Below are positions 1-11,054 of a DNA stretch of 64,000 nucleotides, piece after piece (within the stretch, counting starts at the first letter, position 1; the number at the start of each line of letters is the position of its first letter). The DNA comes from Voacanga thouarsii. Taxonomy: Eukaryota > Streptophyta > Magnoliopsida > Gentianales > Apocynaceae. The DNA is taken from NCBI GenBank assembly GCA_026120185.1, contig JANUWF010002421.1, positions 248,001 through 312,000 on the forward strand. Reading direction: 5' to 3'. A program made the position numbers and the translations under genes. Under the pieces are notes generated by a model, which saw only the letters and a list, made by a program, of their open reading frames with translations, searched no databases and was not told where the DNA came from.

Positions 1-199
1 AAATCAATTAATTTAGCAACGGATTTGCAATGGCTAAAAAATTTTTTATTTACAAAAAATTAATTAATTTAGTGACGGCAAAAAAATTTATTTTAAAAAA
101 TTAATTAATTTAGTCACCGATTTGCAACGACCAAAATTTTTTATTTAAAAAATTAATTAATTAGATGCCCGATCCACCAAGAATATTATGAGATTATAC

Positions 200-262
200 C
201 AGATCCAGGGCTCAAACCCATGTCCTTGTTGTGGAAAAATACGTGTTCCACCACTAAGCTAT
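200..262 (-). other. tRNA-like / SINE-like pol III promoter remnant
   Basis: On the minus strand TAGCTTAGTGG (about 251-261) fits the pol III A box and GGTTTGAGCCC (about 208-218) resembles the B box, with roughly tRNA-like spacing. No cloverleaf can be drawn, so this is a tRNA-derived SINE fragment within the CACTA end rather than a tRNA gene. It could also be chance similarity. Confidence 0.35.
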
Positions 263-859
263 TGATATTCTTGTGATTTATTGTGTTATATATTAATTAT
301 ATAGTAAATTTTTTTTGTGAATTAGCGACAGATTTGCAGGGGTTTTGCGACGATTTGTGATAACCCAATTTTCCGTCGCAAATCTATTGCTAATTAACCA
401 CGGATTTGCAACAGCTAATTTTTTGAAATTTAAAAAAATAAATTTATTTTTAAATTTTGAATGACCGTTGCAAATTCATTGCAAATTGCGATAGATTTGT
501 GAGGGCTTATTTTTTTCAATTTAAAAAAAATGATTTTTAAATTTTAAAAGGTCGTCGCATATCCCTCTTTAATTGTGATGGATTTGTGAGGGTTTATTTT
601 TTTAATTTTAAAAAATAAATTTATTTTAACTTTTAGATGGCAGTTGCAAATCCCTCACTAATAGTGACAGATTTGTAAGGGTTTATTTTTTAATTTTAAA
701 AAAATAATTCTTTTAAAATTTTAGATAGCCGTAGCAAATTCCTCGCTAATTGTGACGGAATTGTGAGGGATTAGGGTTTCATAAAGGTATGAAACCTTGA
801 TCCCTCATAAATCCGTCACTAATCTAAAAAATTCACAAAAAAAAAAAATTAAAGTCTAA

Positions 860-1055
860 TTGTTTATGTGTGTGTGTGTGTGTTTTGAAATAATAAAATG
901 TGCGAAAAGACATTATTAAGTAAAAATATTTATATATATAATATAAATATGATATTATTAAGTATATATATGTATGTATATATGTATGAATATGATATAT
1001 ATGTATCCATCGCAATTAAATGTATATATGTATGTATGTATATTAATTTGTATGA

Positions 1056-1114
<59 letters not shown>

Positions 1115-1330
1115 TACTAACATAAATAAATATGTATATATATTAATTTGTATGAATATGTATATATATATATATATTAATATTTGTATGTATATATGTT
1201 TATTAATATATTAAAAAGTATATTAACATATATATATATATATTTGTATATATATATATATATATAATTTAAATATGTTATATAGATTCACACATACTAA
1301 CATAAATAAAATGTGTGTGTGTGTATATAT
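860..1330. repeat. Compound TG/TA/TATG microsatellite
   Basis: A (tg)n run at about 866-884 is followed by nearly 450 bp of (ta)n, 'tatgta' and 'tatatg' repeats, ending with another (tg)n run at 1311-1324. Short open frames here only reflect Tyr/Ile-rich translation of the repeat. It sits inside the CACTA subterminal region. Confidence 0.9.
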
Positions 1331-2438
1331 ACCAAATTCGCACTTAGCAACGGATTCGTAAATTATATACTATCAATTAGATAATTATTAATTTAATTAA
1401 CAAATTCATTAATTAGTAATGAATTTGCGATGGCTTTTTCTTAATTTAAAAAATAGATTTATTTTTAAAATTTGGATGATCATCGCAAATCCTACGCTAA
1501 TTGTGATGGATTTGTGATGGCTTATTTTTTTTCAATTTTAAAAAAATAAATTTATTTTAAAATTTTAGATCGCCGTCGCAAATCCCTCTCTAATTGCGAC
1601 GAATTTTCAAGGACTTTTTTTATTTAAAAAAAATTAATTTATTTTTAAATTTTAGATGGACATCACCAATCCTTCTCTAATTTCCACGAATTTGTGACGG
1701 CATATTTTTTTAATTTCAAAAAAATAATTTTTTTGAAAAAAAATAGGATGGCGGTCACAACTCCCTCGCTAATTGCGACGGCTATGTAAGGGCTTATTTT
1801 TAATTTTAAAAAATAAATTTATTTTCAAATTTTGGATAGTCGTTACAAACCCTCTCTAATTGCGGTGGATTTGTGAAGCTTATTTTTTCAATTAAAAAAA
1901 TAAATTTATTTTTAAATTTTGGATGATCATCGCAAATCCCTCTCTAATTATGACGGATTTGCAAGGGCTTATTTTTTAAATTTTATAAAAATAAATTTAT
2001 TTTTAAATTTTGGATGGCTGTTGCAAATCCCTCTCTAATTGAGACGGATTTGCGACAACTTATTTTTTCAATTTTAAAAAAAAAATTAATTTATTTTTAA
2101 ATTTTGGAAGGCCATCGCAAATGATGGCACTTTAAATTTTTTATTATTAATTAAATATGAAAAAAGATGTCACAAAGCCGTCTCAAATTAGCGATGAATT
2201 TGCAACGGCTTTCAATTTTGTTAGTGCTAATGAATAATTAAAAAAAAACCGTCGCAAATCCACCTCTAATTTGAGAAGGCTAGATGTCCATCACTAATCC
2301 ATTGCTATTACCAACAGATGAGCAATAGAAATTTTAAAAAATAAATTTATTTTCAAATTTTTTACTTCCGTTGCAAATTAGCAACAGCTCCGAGGCCGTT
2401 GCAAAAGTCCGTCGCTAATTTGATTTTTTCTTGTAGTG

Positions 2439-2494
2439 TTGAAATTGCATTTGTTTGATATAAACCTTATTCACCCTCCCCCCAAGGTTTAGCA
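2439..2494 (+). repeat. 3' end of the 5' LTR of copia A
   Basis: The stretch ending 'ccttattcaccctcccccc...ttagca' resembles the end of the 3' LTR (12380-12453, 'ccttattcactccctctccccctctaaggttt'). It is bounded on the left by the CACTA terminus and on the right by the primer binding site, so only about 56 bp of this LTR remain in the window. Confidence 0.7.
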
Positions 2495-2495
2495 A

Positions 2496-2508
2496 TTGGT
2501 ATTAGAGA
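2496..2508 (+). other. Primer binding site (initiator tRNA-Met type) of copia A
   Basis: 'ttggtattagag' directly follows the LTR end and differs by one base from the usual plant copia site TGGTATCAGAG, complementary to the 3' end of initiator tRNA-Met. Confidence 0.7.
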
Positions 2509-2556
2509 GTAAGTCTACATTATCCTTGGTTTAACAACTTTGTAGAAAAGATCCAG

Positions 2557-3490
2557 ATGGCAAACACATCATCACTACCTTACATCGAAGGGTCTTCAAC
2601 AAATAGATCACCCTTGTTGCTTGGAAGCAACTACACATTCTAGAAAAACAGAATGAAGATATACATTTGCTCAATAAATTTTGAGCTTTGGAATTTAATT
2701 GAAAAGGGACCATTCGCCACAACCAAAGTAGTAGAAGGAGAAATAGTGCCTAAAAGAAGTGAAGAATACAGCATTGATGACAATACTAAAATGACCTTAA
2801 ATTATCAAGCAATGAATATTCTATACTGTGCTTTCGATGCAAACAAGTACAACTGAGTGAGTGGTTATGATTCTGCTCACAATATATGGAAATTACTTGA
2901 AGTCACACATAAGGGAACTAATCAAGTAAAGGAATCAAAGCTAGGACTTTTAGTCCGCAATTATAAGTTGTTCACTATGAAGCCAAGTGAGAACATAACT
3001 GATATGTTCACTAGATTCACAAACATCATGAATGGACTAAAGGCATATGGGAAAATCTATTCCTTCGATGAACAAAATAGAAAGTTACTTGATCCTTTGC
3101 CAAAAAACTAGTAGCCAAAAACCTTAGCTGTGGAGGAATCCAAACATTTAAATAGCTTACCTACTGAAGAGTTGATTGGATCTCTCTTGACCCATGAAAT
3201 GAAACTCAAAAGATTCCAAGAGCATGATGATGATGACAAAGGCAAAGGAGGAACAACTTTAAAAGCAGTTGATGAAGAAGCCAACAGTGATCAAACTGAT
3301 AGCGACGATGGTACTGATTTGGATACAGAAGAATTGGCTATGGTTGCCAGAAAATTTAGAAAATTATTCAAAAAAAAACGATTTCAAAAAGAGTAAGAAG
3401 TTTATCAAAAAGAAGGGACAAACTTCTTCCTTCAAGCCTCAAAGTTATGAGTGTAAAAGCACAAAGCACTTCATCATCGACTTCCAATAA
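2557..3490 (+). pseudogene. copia A gag (UBN2-type) with broken zinc knuckle
   Basis: The frame opening at ATG 2557 (MANTSSLPYIEGSS) holds to 3396, interrupted by stops at 2641, 2854, 3109 and 3112. It has the usual plant copia gag landmarks: an 'NRMKIYI' N-terminal segment, the 'A.NIWKLLEVTHKGTNQVK' segment, and a 'SLPTEELIGSLLTHEMKLK' segment near the C-terminus. A frameshift in the A-run at about 3370 moves the last part to another frame, where a CCHC knuckle has decayed to YECKSTKHFIIDF with the first and last Cys replaced. Gag would build the virus-like particle; this copy cannot. Confidence 0.8.
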
Positions 3491-3540
3491 CTAAAGAAAA
3501 AGAAGCTAAGAAATTCAAAAAGAAGAAGAATGACACAAAG

Positions 3541-4344
3541 ATGAAAAAAAGAAAAGGGCTGATTGGGACTTGGGACCAAGTTGAATCCAAGATTGAAGAA
3601 AGCTGTGAATCTAATAATGAAAAGGCAAACATTTACTTTATGGCTTTGGAAGATAAGGTAAATCCTACTTCCCCAAATTTAATGTATAAATTGCTTGATT
3701 TTGGTTTTGAGAAGCCTGATAATCTGAATGAGCTACTTTTCGACATGTTTCATGAACTTAAAATGTTATTTAGAAGAAACAAGGAAATGAAAATGAAAAT
3801 TGATTCATTGTTGGATGAGAATGCAAAGTTGTTGAATAAGAACAAAGTTTTACTTGATTTCGTTATGTGCTCAAATGTTGAAAAGGATGTTATCCTAAAT
3901 TCTTTGCATTATATGTCTCTTGAAAACAAATGTTTGTGTGACAAAATACTTTCTCTCGAAATTATGGTCAGTAATTTTAATGATATGAAAATTAGAGTTG
4001 ATAACCTCACCACATGCATTGAGAAATTCACAATTGACAAAAACAATTTGGAAAAATTACTTGGTGCACAACACGTAGCTGGAAAACAAAATGGTCTCGG
4101 CTATAGGCATAAAATCAAAACTGGAAATTACAGATCCTACTTTGTAAGAGCAGCTTTTTCATACATAACTCACAGTTGTTACACATATTGTGAAAAATCT
4201 AGGCACAAAGCATCTAAGTGTCATGTTAGAAAGAAAGTGAAATCTGGTATAAAGATAGTTAGGAAAATTAAAGGAACCATTACTAACCCCTGTAGACCTA
4301 AGAATGTATGGGTACCAAAAATCACTCTTTCATCTTATGTATAG
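3541..4344 (+). pseudogene. copia A region between gag and protease
   Basis: A 267-residue open frame, the longest intact one in the element. It begins with an acidic stretch (GTWDQVESKIEESCESNNEK) and runs through a Leu/Lys-rich, probably coiled-coil section with heptad-like spacing (roughly residues 65-190: FDMFHELKMLF, KMKIDSLLDENAKLLNK). It ends with a second knuckle-like C..C segment (CYTYCEKSRHKASKC) and then VWVPK. The C-x2-C-x4-H-x4-C spacing of the last part fits a CCHC knuckle (C-Y-T-Y-C is off by one). The layout matches the gag C-terminal part of large plant copia polyproteins that lead into protease; no enzymatic role is visible. Confidence 0.65.
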
Positions 4345-4660
4345 GAATATTCATCGGACAAGATGAGCTCCGCATAGTGGTTTTTGGATATTGGATGCTC
4401 TAGGCACATGACTAGAAATGCCAGACTACTAGAAAACATTTAAGTCACAAATGATGGATTTGTCACATTTGGAGACAAAAAGAAGGGAAAGATACTTGCC
4501 ATAGGTAATATTAGTAAGAGATCCTCTACTATTATCAAACAAGCTTTGTTAATTGATAAATTAAAGTACAATCTACTTAGTATCAATTAATTATGTGATA
4601 ACGGCTGTAAAGTTATTTTTGAAAAAGATTCTTGCACTATTATGAATAGCTCCAGCAATG
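4345..4660 (+). pseudogene. copia A aspartic protease, catalytic motif altered
   Basis: Translation shows WFLDIGCSRHMT followed by FGDKKKGKILAIGNI and IDKLKYNLLSIN, the signature run of copia proteases. Family members read W.LDSGCSRHMT, so the active-site D-S-G is D-I-G here. In-frame stops at about 4441 and 4588 confirm decay. Protease normally cleaves the Gag-Pol polyprotein. Confidence 0.78.
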
Positions 4661-4669
4661 AGATAATTT

Positions 4670-5560
4670 TTGTTGCTACCTGTGCTAGAAATGTGTATAT
4701 ATATTTATCTTGATGATCTTATGGCTCATGATATTAGATGTCTCTCCGTGAATGATGATGATAGCTACCTTTGGCATAGAAGGCTGGGACATGTATCTAT
4801 CAATTTGTTAAATAAATTATCTTTAAATGAGCTTGTTAGAGGACTACCCAAAATGAGATTTGATAAAATTCGGGTGTGTGATGCTTACCAATTTGGAAAA
4901 CAAACCAAAACCTCTTTTAAACCCAAGAAAATAATTTCAACATCAAAATCTCTTGAACTCATATATATGGATTTGTTTGGACCAACGAGGACCACTAATC
5001 TTAGTGGTAAGAGGTATACTTATGTACTTGTGGGTTACTTCTCAAGGTTCGCTTAGACTTTATTTCTTGTACAAAAAGATGAAGCTTTCTCTGAATTTTC
5101 TAAGCTACTCAAACGTGTTCAAAATTTAGTTGGGTGCAAATTGATTTCAATTAGAAGTGACAATGGTAGAGAATTTGGTAACCATTACTTTACAAAATTC
5201 TATGAAGAAAGTGGTGTTTCACACAATTTTTCAATAGTAAAAACTCCTCAACAAAATGGTGTGGTTGAGATGAAAAATAGAACTTTGTAAGAGATGGCAA
5301 GATTAATGCTTTGTGAAAACTTCCTTCCAAAATAGTTTTGGGTGATGATGTGAATATAGCTTGCTATATTGTTAATCGTATTATACTAAGACCCTTTCTA
5401 AAAAAAACTCCGTTTGAACACATATTTGATAAAGTTCCATCTATTCTTACTTTAAAGTTTTTGGCTGCAAATGTTTTGTCCTCAATAATCAAGGCAATCT
5501 TGAAAATTTTGATAGCAAGTCGGATGGACTATATTTCTTGGATACTCTTCCAACAAAAAG
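4670..5560 (+). pseudogene. copia A GAG-pre-integrase and integrase core
   Basis: The zinc-binding segment reads LWHRRLGHVSINLLNKL ... VCDAYQFGKQ; the usual C-x2-C pair has been damaged (C-D-A-Y). The DDE core is recognisable: MDLFGP, then SDNGREFGN, then NGVVEMKNRTL, so the three acidic positions are conserved although stops interrupt the frame at 5054, 5287 and 5333. The C-terminal part after about 5340 (ACYIVNRIILRPFLKKTPFE) fits copia integrase and then drifts out of frame. Confidence 0.82.
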
Positions 5561-5809
5561 GCATATAGAGTATATAATAAAAAAACTCTATGTATGAAAG
5601 AATTCATACATGTCGTGTTTGACAAATCAAATATATATTCTTTTAGAAAAGATGATGATGGTGTAGGAATCACAAAAGAAAAAGGTCGTGAGCAGCACAA
5701 GGCTCCACCACTTGACATTCATGCCAAAGAAGAGGAATTAGAAGAACAACAAGCTCAAGAAAACAAACAAAGGACTAAAGAACTTACTAATCAAGACTTA
5801 CCAAAAGAT

Positions 5810-7417
5810 TGGACGTACAAAACTAAGCATCCAAAAGAGCAGATTATTGGTGACCCCAGCTGCGGAGTCAAAACAAGACAATATTTTGTTGATAATTTTG
5901 CTTTACTTTTGAGCATTGAACCTTATTACATTGATGTAGCCTTATATGATGATTTTTTTTTATGGCTATGCAAGAAGAATTATATCAATTTGAAATAAAT
6001 CAAGTTTGGAAGTTTGTTATTAGACCACTTAATCATCCCGTAATTAGTACCAAGTGGGTTTTTAGAAACAAATTTGATGAGCACGGTGTTGTTATTAGAA
6101 ATAAAGTCAGATTAGTTGCCCAAGAATCCAATCAAGAAGAGAGCATTGATTATGTTGAGACTTTTACTCCCGTTGCTTGATTAGAGTCAATAAGAATGCT
6201 ACTTGCTTTTGCATCTTTCAAAAGTTTTATGTTCTATCAAATAGATGTTAAAAGTGCCTTTTTAAATGTTTTTATTGAAGAAGAAATATATATGGAGCAA
6301 CCTCCTCATTTTATTCATGAACATTTTTCAAACCATATCTTTAAACTTTCCAAAACTCTTTTTATAGTTTAAAACAAGCTCCACGTGTTTGGTATGAAAG
6401 ACTTAGTAGATTTCTACTTTCAAAAGATATTTCAAGAGGATTAATTGATACCAATTTTTTCATTAAATCTGAAATTCTGAAGATCTTTTTATTGTTCAAA
6501 TCTATGTTGATGGCATTATCTTTGGAGCCACTAATGATTGTCTATGCAAGAAATTTATCAAGACAATGCAGCAAGAGTTTGAGATGAGTAAGATGGGAGA
6601 TCTTAATTTCTTTCTCGGATTACAAATTAAGCAAACCAAAAATGGGATCTTCCTAAATCAAGCCAAGTATGTTAAGGAACTGCTCAAAAGGTTTGGAATG
6701 AATTAAGCAAAAGAAATTAGTACACCTATGAGCAAATCATTAAAGCTTGATAAAGATGAAAAAGGTAACAATGTGGATGAATCAAAATATAGAGATAAGA
6801 TCGGAAGTCTTATTTATCTCACTGCCCCTCGACCAGCCATTATGTTCTCAATGTGCCTTTGTGCAAGATTTCAATCATGTCCAAAAGAATCTCATCTATG
6901 TGCTGTAAAACATATCCTTAGATACTTGGTTGGAACATATGATTATGATTTATGGTATCCACAAACTAACTCGTTTAATCTTATAGGATACACGGATGCC
7001 GACTAAGCCGGCTGCAAAGTTGAGAGAAAAAGCATCAGTGGACACTGTCAGTTTCTTGGACACTCTTTTATCTCTTGGTACAGCAAGAAGCAAGCTTGCA
7101 TCCCTCTCTCAACAACAGAAGTAGAATCCATAGCAGCAAGACGTTGTTGTGCACAAATTTTATAGATGAAAAATACTCTACTTGATTTTGGTCTTAATTT
7201 TAACTACGTGCCTATCTTATGCGACAATACTAGTGCTATCAATCTGTCCAAAAATCCTATTCAGCATCCTAGAACTAAGTATATTGAAATTAAGCGTCAT
7301 TTTATTAGAGATCATGTGCTTAAGGGTAATGTTTGTGTGGAATATATTACAACTGATGAACAACTTACAAATATATTCACTAAACCTCTGGCCAAAGATA
7401 AACTTAATAATCTGTGA
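5810..7417 (+). pseudogene. copia A reverse transcriptase and RNase H
   Basis: RT starts near IIGDPSCGVKTR, followed by MQEELYQFEINQVWKFV, STKWVFRNKFDEHG and FYQIDVKSAFLNVFI (first catalytic Asp kept). The YVDD box reads IYVDGIIFGA, so the second catalytic Asp is lost. RNase H begins at YTDAD (about 6990) and ends with CDNTSAINLSKNPIQH, RTKYIEIKRHFIRDHV and TNIFTKPLAKDKL, all standard for copia RNase H. Stops at 6178 and 7003 and frameshifts near 6360, 6480 and 6990 break the frame. The 5594-5810 stretch upstream is an unconserved acidic linker. Confidence 0.85.
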
Positions 7418-7834
7418 AGAGGTTTTTGCCAAAAATTGTTTGTTCATTCTTACAGAACATCTGAAGATATATACTTTCGGATGGTAATTTTAGATGTAGC
7501 ATCTTGGAAACATAAATCCAAAACCCCATCAACAAAGTATCTCTCGAAGATCTTTTTGGATAGATGTTTTGGACCTAGTCCAAAATAGCAGCAGCTTCGA
7601 ACCGCGTGAAATTCACATATTTTCTTCAAATTGGATGAAAAAGATTCTGAGTCCAAAATCTTCTTTTTGAATTTCAAAACATCCACGTTTTTCATTAAAT
7701 ATCTCTGACAAAATCTATCTTTAAGCGTTCTTGATGGTACTTATCCTCTCAAGTATCTAGGAAATCACAAAAAAAGGTCTTTCAAAAGTGTTTGAATTTC
7801 TTTTTCCTCTTGAAAATGGGAACCGACATTAATC

Positions 7835-7941
<107 letters not shown>

Positions 7942-7997
7942 GAATCTTCATTTTCCTCACAGAACTAGAAAACCCACATCATCTCCTCTCGACTGCC

Positions 7998-9430
7998 ATG
8001 GCTAAACTTCCTAAATCAGAAAAGGGAACCAAACCAAAGTCAGAGAAGAACAAGAAAAGTAGAGTTGTGGTGGGGATGAAATCAGTTGCTGCCACCCAAC
8101 CCGCCGCTAAAGGAAAAAGGAAAAAGGTTGTTTCCAAAGAGCTAGTTTCTCAGATAAACTCATCGCAACAGCTTCCTATACAGGAAAGCTCTAAGACTCA
8201 GGCATGCCTATTTCTTGACTCAAAATGTGAATATGAGTTTAATGATTGGGTGTCAAGAAATAGAACTGTCGTTGCTGGATATCGTGTTAACTCTGAGGCA
8301 TTTTAAAAATTTGCCAATATTTTAAATATGTTTGAATCGCTTGGATAAGGGGCTTTACTGTCTGTAAATGAAAATTTGTATCCTACATTAGTCTGGGAAT
8401 TTTATTCGAACCTAAGAAAAGGAAGATTGGAGGAAACTGGGGGAGGATTCATGGTTTAGTAATACACATCACGGGTTGAATGTGTAAATATTGAGTTTGA
8501 TCATAGAATGTTGAGCAGAATATTTAGAGTTAGAGACCGTGGAATCCAATTTTTTGAAATGAATAAATTTCTAGAGGAATCTAATTTGTTTGATCTAGGG
8601 AGATTTTGAGGCTAAGTTCATTGGAGGCAAGAGTTTCAAAAACTCAAATGATCGCAACTCCAAATAGCTGAATGGACTCAGGAGCATTTTGCACCATATG
8701 GTTTCAACCATGGTGGCACCTAGCTTTGGGCACAAAACTTTGGTGAGCATCATGCAAATGATATTGATGTTGGCCTATCAAAGGGCAGGCTGATTAGCTT
8801 TAGATTTCTAGCTGTGAAGTTAATGCTCCAATCAAGAATACCTTGAACAAGGCTCTACCATACAGAAATCTACTAACCAAGGTTGTTAAACATTTAAATG
8901 TGGATCTCGGTACAAGTGCTCCTGGATACTCCAAGATAAATGTCTACAGCAAGGATTCATTTGAGAAAATGGGTTTTGTCTAAATAGACAATCAATGGAT
9001 TCTTCTTAGAGATGTTTTAGAAGAAGAAAGGGAAAAGCTAATTAAGATCAAAGCTGAGGGAAAGAAAGCTGTACCTGTTGCTTCGACTGGAACAAAATGC
9101 GAAGCTGAAATTGTAGAAGAATCCTCAATTAAAGGCAAGCAGAAATCTGAAGAGAATGGACTAACACAAAGCATTCTGAATGTTTTAAATATCTTGTTTG
9201 AAAAATTTGATGGGTTTAGTGCTGAAGTCAAAACTGAATTACAACTTTTGGGCACTCGATTAAGTAATGTGGAGGAAAGCAGTCTACAAAAAAGAAGTAC
9301 ACTGGAGATGTCTCAAAAGACCAAGCCACTCCACCACAGCAATAGACTGAGCTTATCATTTCCTCTCTTGAAAAGGATTCTAGACAACCCATTGCTGTTG
9401 AGAAAACTATTATTGATGAAATTCTAGCTC
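7998..9430 (+). pseudogene. Extra 3' reading frame of copia A (putative plant-transposon-protein domain)
   Basis: A well-placed ATG at 7998 opens a Lys-rich N-terminus (MAKLPKSEKGTKPKSEKNKK). It is followed by FNDWVSRNRTVVAGYRV, then across stops by ENLYPTLVWEFYSNLRKGR, and around 8850-8980 by LPYRNLLTKVVKHLNVDL. This order (RN+TVV..., VWEFY.NL, LP...LLTK+..H) matches what I know as the 'putative plant transposon protein' domain found in frames attached to plant retroelements. A Lys/Glu-rich, probably coiled-coil tail follows (8990-9330). It lies downstream of pol on the sense strand, where SIRE-type elements carry an additional, sometimes env-like, frame; I see no transmembrane segment, so an envelope role is not supported. 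At least four stops occur. Confidence 0.6.
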
Positions 9431-11054
9431 GACCTACTGCAGTACCCACCGCTGAAGCACTTTCGTCCCAACCTACAGAAGAGATGCCTACTATACCTTC
9501 TACTGACCCGCTGCCCTTACAAAAGACAAGCTAGTTCCACTTGGTAGCTCATCAAGTCACAGACAGAAGCATGCTGTCGTTAAAAGGAAGTCTATCAGAA
9601 TTGTTAGACAATATATAAAGAAGGGTGCAATGCTAAACCTGAGACTATCCACATTCCATGATGGCATATGACAACTGCTTACTGCTGACTTATTCTAGAA
9701 TATTTTATTTTGATGACACAATTACCTTCAATCTGTTTAATACTTTCTGCACTATCTTCTCATGAACACTTTTATTTTTTGTTTATTGTCTCTGTTTTTT
9801 ACATTCTCCTGTTACTACTGCAAATCTATTAATGCTTCTTTCTCGTTATTTCTTTGTTGCTTATTTTTTTATTGATGACAAAAGGGGAGAAAATATTGTT
9901 ATGGATTGTGATTGTGAATTGAGGACTATGACTTGATCTGGTTATAGAGACTATGCTGTGATATGTGAACTAAGGAAAATATGATATGACATTGGAGAAG
10001 ACTGTAGTAAATTCCTTGAGAAGCTTGTGATTCTGCAAGAATTATTTTTTTTGGAATTTGGATTGATCAAATATTTTGTTGGGCATTCTTTTTGCTATCA
10101 TGATATGTCTTCCCCCCCCCCTTTTTTTACTTTATAAATATGGATTGAGAACTTGAAATGTGATTTGTAACTTAGTACTGTCGAGTGTGATTATGATTAT
10201 GATTGTGCCTCGAGTAGAGAAGAAATTGTTCTATGGATTAAATTGAGAATAGCATAGCGGTTATTTAATTTGTGTGATGAGAAAATTATATGAATGATTG
10301 TGATGATGGGTTTATGTTGATAGATTATGATAGGACTGTTTTGAATTCCTTTTTGCTAAATCCGGAAAACTTTCTGAGAATTTTAGATGTCTGTCTAAGC
10401 AAATGAAAATTTGATATGATTTCTTTTATATATAAAACTTTGGTTTGATTATTGTCTAAAGTTTTCTTTTGAAGAATATTGATGTTGATCTTGCACAGAT
10501 ATAGGGGAAGTTTTGGATCCGTGTAAATGTTTCTAAGTCCAAAAGCCCTGTCCAAAATTTCTTTTTATAGAGGATTCATGTGTTTCTGTTTTTCCTATTT
10601 GAATACACCTTTTGGAAGTCTAAAATCTCACATCCTAGTTTGGTTTCTAAAGAATTTTGATATTAGCATAACTTTATCTATTGTTCATATATGCACATAC
10701 ATAGGGGGAGTATTGCTTTTTATGATCTATCTTCTACACCTTTTCATGTACATAATTATACATTTTTTTTTTTGTAAACTTTAATTAGTCATTTCATTGA
10801 GAAATAGTCCTTTTTTTATGGAAGGAAGGAGGATAAGGAGGTTGGTAGGGCTATAGGCTCATTAAATTTATGAGACTATATTTAAATTTCTTTATCTTAA
10901 ACTCATAAACACTCTTTGAGTCCTATAATAAGAGAACGCATTTCAGTTAAATATATTCGTACTTCTCTCAGTCTAACATGTTCATACAGTCTATATCATT
11001 TTTTTTCTTGTCACAATCCCATCAAATTTTTCATCACTTAAAAAGGAGGAGATT
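9431..11054 (+). other. copia A 3' untranslated region and polypurine tract
   Basis: About 1.6 kb without supportable coding, T-rich on the plus strand. It ends at 'aaaaaggaggaga' (11041-11053), a polypurine tract directly before the LTR start TGTTAGCCC. Similar purine runs at 9891-9899 (aaaggggag) and 10703-10709 (tagggggag) may be decoy or ancestral tracts. Confidence 0.65.

Larger units (their letters stand above)
1..2438. mobile_element. CACTA (En/Spm-type) transposon, right terminus with subterminal repeat array
   Basis: The right edge reads, on the minus strand, CACTACAAGAAAAAATC, the classic CACTA terminal inverted repeat; the next bases on the plus strand are LTR sequence of copia element A. 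The 2.4 kb inside carries many diverged copies of a unit in which 'gcgacggatttg(c/t)gagggctta' is followed by an A/T tract and then an inverted 'ggccgtcgcaaatccctc'. CACTA transposases bind such subterminal arrays. No transposase coding is visible; the rest of the element lies left of the window. The 3-bp TSD is probably 'ttg', but only one side can be seen. Confidence 0.82.

Noticed and set aside
833..1115. Open frames on both strands in the 900-1100 region
   Set aside because: They translate TA/TG microsatellite into Tyr/Ile repeats; no gene signal.
7998..9430. An envelope gene for copia A
   Set aside because: No signal peptide, transmembrane segment or Cys pattern is visible; the motifs fit the plant-transposon-protein domain instead.
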